From: a virus
Reading direction: 5' to 3' (one strand)
Length of the DNA: 44,419 nt
Virus record (IMG/VR): IMGVR_UViG_3300046543_000574
Location: 1 to 44,419 of that record
Numbering within the stretch: position 1 is the first letter of the stretch; every line of letters starts with the position of its first letter. The notes below the pieces were generated by a model, which was not told the DNA's origin, searched no databases, and saw only the letters and a program-made list of their open reading frames with translations. Of this stretch, positions 32,982 through 39,327 are shown in pieces. A program made the position numbers and the translations under genes.

Positions 32982-33212
32982 GTCCTACCAAAGGCACTTT
33001 CCATAGTCGCGGTCGGCGCTGCTTTCATCGCACCAGCCGCGCACCACCATAGGCCGACAAGCCAATGTCGGCCAGTAACCGCCCGGTCGTCCCAGCAGTT
33101 CATTGCAGCTATCTGGGACAAGCGCCGATGGGACAGAGGATCACCCCATTCCCCGGCACTCCACGCCTGGCGTAAGAAGCTGAAGTGCGCGGGTCCGGCC
33201 AATCGTCGGGCG
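32982..33212 (+). other. in-frame upstream extension with signal-peptide-like sequence
   Basis: The frame of the 33213-33527 gene is open upstream to a stop at 32961-32963. A strong GGAGGAGG lies at 32970-32977. The next codons after it are TTC, GTC, CTA, CCA, with no ATG, GTG or TTG. The extension encodes PKALSIVAVGAAFIAPAAHH, a good secretion signal, then FIAAIWDKRRWDRG and LHAWRKKLKC. A mutated GTG (now GTC at 32982) or a rare start codon would explain this. Confidence 0.5.
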
Positions 33213-33527
33213 ATGCGTAAGCACTGGAAGCGAGAGCGGGGCAGCTATGGCCGCTATCGCGCTCTACGTCTCATCGCCCCCTATCCCGGCAACGGGGAAT
33301 GGTGGTCGGTCCCCTGGCCGATCGTCAGGTGCGAGTCGCTCTCGTCCGGCCTCTGGTCGGCGGCGAACTCCTCCGGGGCTGAGGGGCCGTATCAACTACT
33401 CGGGCACGGGCAGCCGTGGCCGGTGACGAGCTGGCACGACAAGATGGAGCATCACCGGATCGCGGCCGAGCTGTACGCCGAATCTGGAACCGCCCCCTGG
33501 GTCTCATCAGAGCCCTGCTGGGGGTAG
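33213..33527 (+). CDS. transglycosylase / Rpf-like wall-cleaving protein
   Basis: 104 aa from ATG 33213, the first standard start. The domain has IVRCESLSSG with Glu41 as likely catalytic acid, WSAANSSGAEGPYQLLGHG and WHDKMEHHRIAAELYAESGT, then the ending PCWG. This is the lysozyme-like fold of transglycosylase and Rpf proteins. The full protein probably begins about 77 codons earlier with a secretion signal (see 32982-33212). It may act as an extra lysin or wall-remodelling enzyme. Confidence 0.7.
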   Translation: MRKHWKRERGSYGRYRALRLIAPYPGNGEWWSVPWPIVRCESLSSGLWSAANSSGAEGPYQLLGHGQPWPVTSWHDKMEHHRIAAELYAESGTAPWVSSEPCWG

Positions 33528-33532
33528 CACCT

Positions 33533-33568
33533 AGCCCCGTCGTCCTTCATTGGTCGGCGGGGCTTTTT
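33533..33568 (+). terminator. rho-independent terminator of the late operon
   Basis: Stem AGCCCCGTCG / CGGCGGGGCT (ten pairs with one G-U), 12-base loop, then TTTTT at 33564-33568. It lies five bases after the stop of the last late gene and before the leftward repressor. This is the clearest terminator in the window. Confidence 0.85.
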
Positions 33569-33629
33569 CGTGCGCTCTTTACCGACAATTTGGACAAGAA
33601 GCGTCCATGCGGTTGTCCGGCGTGATTTA

Positions 33630-33839
33630 GTGCACGACGAATTGCAGGGGGACAGCGCAGAGCAAAGGCGGGCATGGCTGCTAGGAGCGGCCGTAGCGGG
33701 CATGAATGTCCTCGCAGCCCTTGCAGGCGAGAGCGAGGACACGGCGGAGCTGGCCTCTACTTTTCTTTGCGCTGCTGCCGTTTGGGCCGAGCGTGCCGGG
33801 GAGGAAGGGCAGCCTTTGCTGCTGCGGCGGCTGATTTAG
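33630..33839 (+). CDS. small helical hypothetical protein, convergent with repressor
   Basis: 69 aa from GTG 33630; an earlier GTG at 33570 is also in frame. No ribosome-binding site is visible. The product has AGMNVLAALAGESEDTAELA and looks like a regular helical protein. Its last 83 bases overlap the 3' end of the leftward repressor. Either this gene or the repressor tail may be shorter than drawn. Confidence 0.35.
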   Translation: MHDELQGDSAEQRRAWLLGAAVAGMNVLAALAGESEDTAELASTFLCAAAVWAERAGEEGQPLLLRRLI

Positions 33840-34212
33840 ACGAGCGAGGTTTGCGCTTCGGCTTCTCGCCTATCAGGCGAAGAATCCGATCCATCTTCTC
33901 CTCGATCCGCTCAAGCTGACTTTCTTCCTGCTCCACGGCGGGCTTTAGCTCTGTCGCGTCGATCTTCAGCCCTTCCGCGATTCGCCGGATTGTCACGGCG
34001 CGCGGATCACCGACCTTCCTCTCCTCGATCCGCTTGATCGTCTTGTAGGAGACGCCCGCACGGGAGGCCAGCTCCTCCCTGCTGAGGCTCTGCGCTTTGC
34101 GCTCCTCCTGGATGCGCGTCGCCATTCGCTCGCGGTAATCGGCCATCTGGCGGGCGAGGGTAAGACGAAGACCCGGAAAGTGCTGGGTCATTTGAGGAGG
34201 GGGCACTTGCAT
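33757..34212 (-). CDS. XRE-family repressor (immunity repressor candidate)
   Basis: 151 aa from ATG 34212. Residues 33-85 are a helix-turn-helix (LSREELASRAGVSYKTIKRI). A charged coiled-coil stretch (about 93-116) probably dimerises it. The last 35 residues are very basic and Ala-rich. There is no peptidase domain for RecA-linked self-cleavage. The -10 of its likely promoter ends only a few bases before ATG 34212, so the message may be leaderless. ATG 34191 and 34145 are alternatives without ribosome-binding sites. It likely maintains lysogeny. Confidence 0.85.
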   Translation of the reverse strand: MQVPPPQMTQHFPGLRLTLARQMADYRERMATRIQEERKAQSLSREELASRAGVSYKTIKRIEERKVGDPRAVTIRRIAEGLKIDATELKPAVEQEESQLERIEEKMDRILRLIGEKPKRKPRSSKSAAAAAKAALPPRHARPKRQQRKEK

Positions 34213-34235
34213 TCCGCCGAATGTACCGTTAATGT
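34207..34235 (+). promoter_or_regulatory. rightward early promoter candidate
   Basis: TTGCAT (34207-34212), 17 bases, TAATGT (34230-34235): a near-consensus sigma-A promoter. The expected start is about 34242, giving a leader of about 19 bases to ATG 34261. The -10 overlaps an operator half-site. Confidence 0.6.
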
Positions 34236-34248
34236 CCCACGGACACAA
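34220..34248 (-). promoter_or_regulatory. leftward repressor promoter candidate
   Basis: Read on the minus strand: TTGTGT (34248-34243), 17 bases, TACATT (34225-34220). The expected start is about 34213, next to ATG 34212. It overlaps the rightward promoter almost completely, so the two must compete. Confidence 0.55.
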
Positions 34249-34258
34249 GGTGGACATT
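34220..34258. promoter_or_regulatory. operator cluster of the lysis-lysogeny switch
   Basis: AATGTAC (34220-34226), AATGTCC (34231-34237) and GGACATT (34252-34258) are repeats of one half-site, and TGTCC-CAC-GGACA (34233-34245) is a perfect 13-base palindrome. These cover the -10 of both promoters and the leader of the rightward gene. Binding by either XRE protein is inferred. Confidence 0.65.
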
Positions 34259-34260
34259 CG

Positions 34261-34455
34261 ATGACCCCCCCAACAGAGACAGACATTGGCAAGCGCCTCA
34301 GACGCGACCGGGAGGCCCTGGGGCTGACCCGTGAGGACGTGGCTTCGAGAGCGCGGCTCTCCTACAAGACCATCGAGCGCATCGAGGCTGGGGACTCCAT
34401 CCCTCGCCGCTCCACCCTGCACGTCCTTGAAGAAGCTCTCAAGGAGGCAGCGTGA
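34261..34455 (+). CDS. small XRE-family regulator (Cro-like position)
   Basis: 64 aa from ATG 34261 with AAGGTGG upstream. Almost the whole protein is one helix-turn-helix domain (DIGKRLRRDREALGLTREDV, then RLSYKTIERIEAGD). It diverges from the repressor gene and is the first gene of the early operon, the place of cro or an excisionase-type regulator. GTGA overlap with 34452. Confidence 0.82.
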   Translation: MTPPTETDIGKRLRRDREALGLTREDVASRARLSYKTIERIEAGDSIPRRSTLHVLEEALKEAA

Positions 34456-34634
34456 CCACCGCCACCGCCACCAAGCCCCTGACCATCACCTTGCCGTATT
34501 GCGAGGTCTGTGGCCGAGTAGGCCGACTGCCCAATGCGAACTGGGGCGGGAAAACGGCTTGCACGGGAGCGCCCGGACATCTTCACAAGCGCCACCAGAT
34601 GGTGCCGAAAACCTTTGTCGAGACGAGCGCCTGA
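34452..34634 (+). CDS. small zinc-finger-like protein (60 aa)
   Basis: GTG 34452 overlaps the upstream stop. YCEVCGRVGRLPNANWG, then C and GHLHKRH, give a CxxC...C...H/H set for one zinc ion. Second gene of the early operon. The stop overlaps the next ATG (TGATG at 34632-34636). Confidence 0.6.
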   Translation: MTTATATKPLTITLPYCEVCGRVGRLPNANWGGKTACTGAPGHLHKRHQMVPKTFVETSA

Positions 34635-34732
34635 TGGACCCCTTCACCCTCGCCCTGATCTTCCTCGGCTGGATCTTCCTCAATGTCGGGGTCGCCCTTT
34701 GGCTCTCAGTGATTAAGAGGAACCAGCGGTGA
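34634..34732 (+). CDS. 32-aa membrane peptide
   Basis: ATG 34634 overlaps the previous stop and the stop overlaps GTG 34729. One membrane helix (LALIFLGWIFLNVGVALWLS) followed by a basic end KRNQR. Expressed early; function unknown. Confidence 0.5.
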   Translation: MDPFTLALIFLGWIFLNVGVALWLSVIKRNQR

Positions 34733-34971
34733 GCGACTCGGTTGCATCTCACACGGGCCGACGCCTTACGGCTGTCCCAGACCCCCCGAAGGAGCATCCG
34801 GTTCTGGGAGCACTTCGCTGGCTCCATTTTCTCAACGCAGCTACGAAGAACCGCGCCGAGCTTGAACACATTGCACGTGAGGCACGGCGCGAGGAACACG
34901 ATGTTTACGCAGACCACCTAGAGGCCGCTATCTACTCGCTGACGCTGGCCGAAGGTCAGGTGCGGAGATGA
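34729..34971 (+). CDS. hypothetical helical protein (80 aa)
   Basis: GTG 34729 (GTGA overlap). From residue 25 on it is amphipathic and helical, with LGALRWLHFLNAATKNRAEL and AREARREEHDVYADHLEAAI. No family recognised. ATGA overlap with the next short gene. Confidence 0.55.
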   Translation: MSDSVASHTGRRLTAVPDPPKEHPVLGALRWLHFLNAATKNRAELEHIAREARREEHDVYADHLEAAIYSLTLAEGQVRR

Positions 34972-35090
34972 GCGCCCTCCACTCCGAGACAGTCCCCCTA
35001 CCACTCCCCATACGCCTTCTCTGCCTGCGTCTTTCCTTGCGGGCTCTCTTGTTTGGAACTACGGAACACGACTCGGAGGAGGCGGTTTAG
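34968..35090 (+). CDS. 40-aa peptide, doubtful
   Basis: ATG 34968 overlaps the previous stop and the frame ends right before GTG 35091. It is Leu/Arg rich with an acidic tail. It fills the gap between two genes exactly, but its composition is unusual, so it may be a chance frame. Confidence 0.3.
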   Translation: MSALHSETVPLPLPIRLLCLRLSLRALLFGTTEHDSEEAV

Positions 35091-35450
35091 GTGGAGGTTT
35101 ACGAGGGGTTGGAGAAGGCGCTCGACGTGATTAAGGAGGAGCGTAACTGGTGCCAAAACGTCGTCACAGAGGAGCGCGACCACGGTTTTGCCTACTGCGC
35201 TGTAGGCGCGCTCGGAATTGCTTGTGGGGGTCCGAATTACTGCCGGGCTGCAAATGCGCTCGTAGCGGCTGCAAGGAGGCGCGGGTTCAAGACTCACATC
35301 GACCTGAACAACGAGACGGACCACGCCACCACCGTCAGCATGTTCCAAGGGGCCATCCGAGCCGAGAAGCAAAAGGCCGGAATCTCCCTCGACCTCCCAT
35401 CCCCCCAGCCTGACGAAAAGACCGAGGACCGGACTGAGGTTGCGGTCTGA
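35091..35450 (+). CDS. DUF6197-like hypothetical protein
   Basis: 119 aa from GTG 35091 with GGAGGAGG upstream. The pattern GFAYCAVGALGIACGG, then YCRAANALVAAARRRG and LNNETDHATTVSMFQGAI, matches a small actinobacterial and phage family of unknown function (DUF6197 type). Its C-terminal 30 residues are acidic and disordered. Confidence 0.65.
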   Translation: MEVYEGLEKALDVIKEERNWCQNVVTEERDHGFAYCAVGALGIACGGPNYCRAANALVAAARRRGFKTHIDLNNETDHATTVSMFQGAIRAEKQKAGISLDLPSPQPDEKTEDRTEVAV

Positions 35451-35710
35451 TGCTCCTCGATGCTCTCTCACAAACCGCCCATGACCTCGCCATAGGACTA
35501 GCTGCAGGGCTTGTCCTCCTGCTACTCGGCTACTTGATTGTGCGCTCGAATCTGCGGCTGAAGGAGCGAGAGGCAGCACTACGCCAGAAGGAAAGCGAAG
35601 AGGTGGTTCCGGCTTTTAGCGGCCCCCTAGATTGGCCTCCGAAACGTGGCGACCCACACCCCCGTAGCCATGAAGCGATAGTGCCACGGGCGGGGAGGAA
35701 GGCGGCATGA
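35450..35710 (+). CDS. single-pass membrane protein (86 aa)
   Basis: ATG 35450 overlaps the previous stop. One membrane helix (about 14-32, AIGLAAGLVLLLLGYLIV) is followed by a charged helix and a Pro/Arg-rich cytoplasmic tail. ATGA overlap with 35707. Function unknown. Confidence 0.6.
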   Translation: MLLDALSQTAHDLAIGLAAGLVLLLLGYLIVRSNLRLKEREAALRQKESEEVVPAFSGPLDWPPKRGDPHPRSHEAIVPRAGRKAA

Positions 35711-36054
35711 GCGACCTACCTAAGAGGCTGGAGGAAATGGCAAAGGACTGTGAGCGGACCCGCGCTTCCGGCGAGTTCATTCGGACCCTCCGAGAAGCCG
35801 CCAACGCCCTACAGGAAGTGAAAACGGAGCAGGTAGAGGAGCGGCGGCGGAGTCTCGAAGCAGCGCACGAGGCCCTTCGCCAAATCGTTGATGCAAGAGA
35901 AACCGAGGACATGTCATCAAGCGCGTGGATTGACTGGGCAATAAGAACAGCCCGTGGCGGCCTGAACATCGGGCCGCTCTTGCGCTGGCCAGATCCAGAG
36001 ATAGGGCGGCAGGAAGACGCAGCGGTCGAGTCGCGGGAGGTCCAAGGTGGCTGA
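35707..36054 (+). CDS. coiled-coil accessory protein related to the patchwork family
   Basis: 115 aa. It starts MSDLPKRLEEMAKDCERT; the DNA CTAAGAGGCTGGAGGA near its start also occurs near 880 in the 835-1656 gene. Residues 1-70 are helical and charged, and the rest is mixed. It overlaps the next gene by eight bases. Function unknown. Confidence 0.55.
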   Translation: MSDLPKRLEEMAKDCERTRASGEFIRTLREAANALQEVKTEQVEERRRSLEAAHEALRQIVDARETEDMSSSAWIDWAIRTARGGLNIGPLLRWPDPEIGRQEDAAVESREVQGG

Positions 36055-36397
36055 CGACTGGGCCTTTTTCGTGCATCCAGACGGCGAGTACGTGTCGATC
36101 AACGATGGCACTCACGGCGACACGCTTTTAAAGATGCCCAAGGGGTCTGTGGACGGGGAGCGGGTCCGCCAATTCGCTGCCGCCCTTGAACACATACAGC
36201 TGGGTGAGGGGGATCGGGAGCGGCTGCGGGAGGCGATCGTCTCCGCCATTGAGTGCATGGCGGGACCGCTGGGGCGTGCGAGATCGCGGGCGCTTGATGG
36301 GGTCAGCGATACCGACCAGATGCGGGACCTTGATCTCGTAGCCGACGGCGTAAAGATGCTCCGTGCCGCCCTATCCCAATCAGAGGGGTCCAAGTGA
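36047..36397 (+). CDS. hypothetical protein with patchwork-family tail
   Basis: 116 aa from GTG 36047. The N-terminal beta part reads DWAFFVHPDGEYVSINDG. The C-terminus LRAALSQSEGSK is encoded by DNA (GCCGCCCTATCCCA at 36365-36378) that recurs at 42631-42644 (differing only in its first base) and 44293-44306. In those genes the same tail continues into the longer shared module. It looks like a truncated module end. Confidence 0.55.
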   Translation: MADDWAFFVHPDGEYVSINDGTHGDTLLKMPKGSVDGERVRQFAAALEHIQLGEGDRERLREAIVSAIECMAGPLGRARSRALDGVSDTDQMRDLDLVADGVKMLRAALSQSEGSK

Positions 36398-36446
36398 CCT
36401 TCCTTCAAGCCCTATACACAATGGTCAAGGGTGGGGGAATACGGCT

Positions 36447-37001
36447 GTGAGCGCCTACACCGTCAAGCGCGTAGACGACTCGCCCCGCGAATGGACCTCC
36501 AAACAGGGCGGGACGTTCCTCTCCTACACGGTCGATCTCGAGGACATCGAGGGCAAGGTCCAAGCGGGCATCGAGTGGAACCGCAAACCGGAGAGCCGAG
36601 CGCCCGAGGTTGGCGATCGCATCGCGGGCAACATCGAACCGGGCAAGTTCAGCGAACGCTTCAAAATGGACTACGAGGCGACGAAAGAACTGACGGGCGG
36701 CGGCGGCTCCTCCGACTACCGAAGCGGGGGAGAAGCGAAGAGCAAGGGCGGCTGGAAGCCCGAGAGCCAATACGACCCCGAGAAAGTCGCCCGCATCACA
36801 CGCGCTCACTCCCAGGAGATGAGCATTCGCGTCTTCGCCCTCATCGAGGGCCACCTGGAGAACAACGACGAGGCGATAGGCCACGCGCTCAATCGCATTC
36901 GCAAGATTGCGGATTGGTTCGATGCCGACATTCAGCGAGCCGCTGCGGTGGAGAGTGCGAAGGCTGAACTCGGCGCTACCGAGGAGGGGCCGGCGTTCTG
37001 A
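36447..37001 (+). CDS. single-stranded-DNA-binding-like protein
   Basis: 184 aa from GTG 36447. Residues 1-85 look like an OB-fold (AYTVKRVDDSPREW, FLSYTVDLEDIEGKVQAGIE, VGDRIAGNIEPG). A Gly/Ser linker follows. Then comes a helical domain YDPEKVARITRAHSQEMSIR (about 111-130) through HALNRIRKIADWFDADIQ, and the end EEGPAF is acidic like SSB tails. It likely protects ssDNA during phage replication or recombination. Confidence 0.65.
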   Translation: MSAYTVKRVDDSPREWTSKQGGTFLSYTVDLEDIEGKVQAGIEWNRKPESRAPEVGDRIAGNIEPGKFSERFKMDYEATKELTGGGGSSDYRSGGEAKSKGGWKPESQYDPEKVARITRAHSQEMSIRVFALIEGHLENNDEAIGHALNRIRKIADWFDADIQRAAAVESAKAELGATEEGPAF

Positions 37002-37201
37002 TGTTCAAGCCCTCACCCAGCCGCCACTTCGACACAGACCTACGTGCTGATGAACAGGAACGTAAGGAACTCGAACGGCTGGGTCCAGAGAGAGCAGAGT
37101 TCGAGCCCGTAGGGCGAGTCGATGATGGGTTGGATTTCTACGAGGGACGGGTGCTTTACGAGCGAGAGCGGGCCGAGGAAGACCAGAGGTATTCGTTTTG
37201 A
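37001..37201 (+). CDS. acidic hypothetical protein (66 aa)
   Basis: ATG 37001 overlaps the previous stop. It is charged throughout (Asp, Glu, Arg) with DDGLDFYEGRVLYERER near the C-terminus. TTGA overlap with the next gene. No family recognised. Confidence 0.5.
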   Translation: MFKPSPSRHFDTDLRADEQERKELERLGPERAEFEPVGRVDDGLDFYEGRVLYERERAEEDQRYSF

Positions 37202-37428
37202 GTGCCGAGTTCGTGGGTGCAATGTGCGGCGGCTACGACCGCAAGGAGAAGACCCGCTTCATTGACGCGAAATGGTGCTTCTGGTGCCGCGCTCGCCATA
37301 TCCACACCTGGGTCGTCTTCCTGCCCGAGCCAATGAGCTACTACGGCCCGACCGCGAAGTGGGAATGCGCCAAGTGCGGCAAGGACGAAACCGGCTTCCC
37401 TGGCACCGAGTGGTGGTACGGCGAATGA
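37198..37428 (+). CDS. small zinc-ribbon protein
   Basis: 76 aa from TTG 37198 (overlapping the previous stop); GTG 37213 and ATG 37222 are alternatives. Two CxxC knuckles: WCFWCRARHIHTWVVF and WECAKCGKDE, giving a four-cysteine zinc ribbon. Aromatic-rich end WWYGE. Possible transcription or DNA-binding partner; no family certain. Confidence 0.6.
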   Translation: MSAEFVGAMCGGYDRKEKTRFIDAKWCFWCRARHIHTWVVFLPEPMSYYGPTAKWECAKCGKDETGFPGTEWWYGE

Positions 37429-37751
37429 GCCAGAAAGCGACCGTCCTCAAGATGCTCCGCAACGCAGGAGAGCGAGGGGTACGTAGTGACGAGTTCATTC
37501 GCTCTTACATGCCACGGGGCTGCGCTCGCGTTCTGGAGCTGAAGGAAGACGGCTACGAGATAGAGGACACCCGAGAGGGCAAATACAAGCGATTCGTCCT
37601 ACGGGGCGAGGTCGGACACAGGGTTGGGGGCCGGGGTGAGCCCTCGCCCCCTCTCTCGAGGGCAGCCGATGCGACCCCTAGCCCTGTGTCGGGCCAGCTC
37701 TTTGACGTTCCTCCCCGCTCGGCCTTCACAGACGACGAGATGGCCGCGTGA
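37425..37751 (+). CDS. winged-helix DNA-binding protein
   Basis: 108 aa from ATG 37425 (ATGA overlap). Residues 1-57 form a winged helix (ATVLKMLRNAGERGVRSDEF, then CARVLELKEDGYEIEDTRE and KYKRFVL). The C-terminal half is Pro/Ser-rich and disordered and ends FTDDEMAA. GTGA overlap with the methyltransferase gene. It may regulate early genes or act in replication. Confidence 0.65.
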   Translation: MSQKATVLKMLRNAGERGVRSDEFIRSYMPRGCARVLELKEDGYEIEDTREGKYKRFVLRGEVGHRVGGRGEPSPPLSRAADATPSPVSGQLFDVPPRSAFTDDEMAA

Positions 37752-38422
37752 AGCCCTACTACGAAGACGAGAGCTGCACGATCTACCACGGGGACTGCTG
37801 CGAGGTGCTGCGGAGCATCGAGGCTACGGTGATGGTGACGGACCCGCCGTATGGGATGGCCTTTAAATCGAACAGACACGGCGCACGATACGAGACTTGG
37901 GCCACCGCTAATCGCCCTGTGTCGATAGCGGGAGACCTTGACACGCAGGCCCGCGACACCGTTTTGAGACTGTGGGACCCCTTCCCGGCGCTGGTCTTTG
38001 GAACGTGGAAACGACCCCGGCCCAAGCACACAAAGGCAGTTCTAACCTGGATCAAGGGCGATCACCTTGGCATGGGGGACCTATCCATTCCTTGGCGTCC
38101 GAATACAGAGGAGATCTATGTTCTCGGCTCCGGGTTTAGGGGCCACCGGGGAACCTCGGCACTCGACTTTCCGGCACCCGTGTCGTGGGCGTCGAAGGGC
38201 CGCGACCATCCACATGAAAAGCCCGTAGCCCTGCTCAGGGAGCTGATTGGTAAGTGCCCCAAGGGCACCGTCCTCGACCCCTTCATGGGCTCTGGCACCA
38301 CCCTCCGCGCCGCAAAGGATCTCGGCCGCAAAGCAATCGGAATCGAGATAGAGGAGCGCTACTGCGAGATAGCCGCTGAACGTCTCGCGCAAGAGGTTCT
38401 CGACCTTGGAGCAGCCGCCTAA
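37748..38422 (+). CDS. DNA methyltransferase (N4/N6 type), copy 1
   Basis: 224 aa from GTG 37748. Motif order is catalytic DPPYG (32-36) first and the AdoMet-binding DPFMGSGTT (177-185) near the C-terminus, as in beta-type amino-methyltransferases. It methylates an amino group of A or C in a specific site, probably to protect phage DNA. Its last 71 shared bases (38336-38406) are identical to those of the second methyltransferase. No cognate restriction gene is adjacent. Confidence 0.88.
   Translation: MKPYYEDESCTIYHGDCCEVLRSIEATVMVTDPPYGMAFKSNRHGARYETWATANRPVSIAGDLDTQARDTVLRLWDPFPALVFGTWKRPRPKHTKAVLTWIKGDHLGMGDLSIPWRPNTEEIYVLGSGFRGHRGTSALDFPAPVSWASKGRDHPHEKPVALLRELIGKCPKGTVLDPFMGSGTTLRAAKDLGRKAIGIEIEERYCEIAAERLAQEVLDLGAAA
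38336..38406 (+). repeat. 71-bp identical 3' block of methyltransferase 1
   Basis: Identical to 40265-40335. It encodes IGIEIEERYCEIAAERLAQE and the next few residues in both enzymes. The rest of the two genes is clearly different, which points to gene conversion or recombination at the 3' ends. Confidence 0.9.
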
Positions 38423-38553
38423 TGCCCGACCCCGTATGCGCCCGCTGTAGCCACCCCCTTACCGCAGAGTGGTATTGGGCCAAGAAGGACGGAAAGACAA
38501 CAGGGCAGGGCGTGTGTGCGAGCTGTGCGACGGAGAAAGAGAAGGCGGCGTGA
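38422..38553 (+). CDS. 43-aa zinc-knuckle protein
   Basis: ATG 38422 overlaps the methyltransferase stop (TAATG) and the stop overlaps GTG 38550. It has VCARCSHPLTAEWYWAKKDG, then VCASC and a charged tail: two CxxC pairs. Probably a tiny zinc-binding protein; function unknown. Confidence 0.55.
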   Translation: MPDPVCARCSHPLTAEWYWAKKDGKTTGQGVCASCATEKEKAA

Positions 38554-38888
38554 CATGGACCAAGCTAGACGACGGCTTTTGGTCGAATCCGAAGGTGGAG
38601 GACGTGGGGAACGAGGCCGCCGGCGCCTACGTGCGGATGCTCTCCTACTGCGGCCAGCATCTATCGGACGGGCGTGTCAAGGAGACTGCGGCCAAGTACA
38701 TCACCACGGCCCGCGTCCTCAAGAAGCTGACCGAGTTCGGGTTCATCGAGCGCAACGGCGCGGGCTGGGTCATCCCCGACTACCTCGACTTCAACCCGAG
38801 CAAAGAGAAGGTCGAAGCGAAGCGCAAGGCCCGGGCCGAGGCTGGCAAACGCGGCGGCGAAAGCTCCAGCAAAGGCCGCAGCAAATGA
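38550..38888 (+). CDS. replication-initiator N-terminal domain-like protein
   Basis: 112 aa from GTG 38550. It resembles the winged-helix N-terminal part of phage replisome organisers: TWTKLDDGFWSNPKVEDVGN, AAGAYVRMLSYCGQHLSDGR, VLKKLTEFGFIERNGAGWVI and PDYLDFNPSKEKVEAKRKAR. The usual C-terminal part is missing, since the frame stops after SSSKGRSK. The next frame (38885-39076) continues in a style expected for the missing part, so a frameshift split is possible. Confidence 0.65.
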   Translation: MTWTKLDDGFWSNPKVEDVGNEAAGAYVRMLSYCGQHLSDGRVKETAAKYITTARVLKKLTEFGFIERNGAGWVIPDYLDFNPSKEKVEAKRKARAEAGKRGGESSSKGRSK

Positions 38889-39076
38889 GCAAGCAATTGC
38901 TTAAGTGTTTGCTCAGTCGGGATTTCAACCCCGTCCCGTCCCGTGTTGTAGTGGTTAACGAAGGTGGTCGTCTCTCTCCAACGTTCCGTCTAGCGAGGCG
39001 TCTCAGGGTTAACCGTCGTTTTCGTCTCTCGCTGAGTGTTCTTCGCCCTACGCAAGCGGAAGGGGAAACGGCATGA
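38885..39076 (+). CDS. 63-aa frame after the replication gene, possible split C-terminus
   Basis: ATG 38885 overlaps the stop of the preceding gene. The start MSKQLLKCLLSRDFNPVPSR resembles the poly-polar and Pro-rich linker that often follows RKARAEAGKRGG in replisome organisers. Base composition is lower in GC than its neighbours. It could also be a non-coding origin region. Confidence 0.35.
   Translation: MSKQLLKCLLSRDFNPVPSRVVVVNEGGRLSPTFRLARRLRVNRRFRLSLSVLRPTQAEGETA
38887..38914. repeat. nested palindromes in the replication gene, origin candidate
   Basis: AAGCAATTGCTT (38891-38902) is a perfect 12-base palindrome. Around it GAGCAA (38887-38892) pairs with TTGCTC (38909-38914). Two GGTTAAC boxes lie downstream, each followed within about 20 bases by CGTCTCTC, in a locally AT-richer stretch. 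Position inside a replication gene is typical of phage origins. Confidence 0.35.
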
Positions 39077-39327
39077 AGCGAGGCAAAGACGCTCGCCTAA
39101 TCGACCGGGCAATCACCGTCGCCTACCACGCAACGGACACCGAACGCCAGCGGGCGAGGGACGCAAGGCTCGCGCTTAAACAGCCCTGGGTCTTCACCGC
39201 CTTCCTGCTTCTCCTCGATGCTGGTGCCCCGCCAACCGAGTCAAAGATTCTCGCTGAGGCCAAGCGCTTCGGCGAGGCGTATGAGCGGTTCATGTCGCGG
39301 CCAGTGCGTGAGCGGGTGGCGGCGTAA
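39073..39327 (+). CDS. hypothetical helical protein (84 aa)
   Basis: ATG 39073 (ATGA overlap). Basic and helical; contains AYHATDTERQRARDARLALK and VFTAFLLLLDAG. No family recognised. The stop overlaps the start of the mIHF-like gene. Confidence 0.5.
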   Translation: MKRGKDARLIDRAITVAYHATDTERQRARDARLALKQPWVFTAFLLLLDAGAPPTESKILAEAKRFGEAYERFMSRPVRERVAA

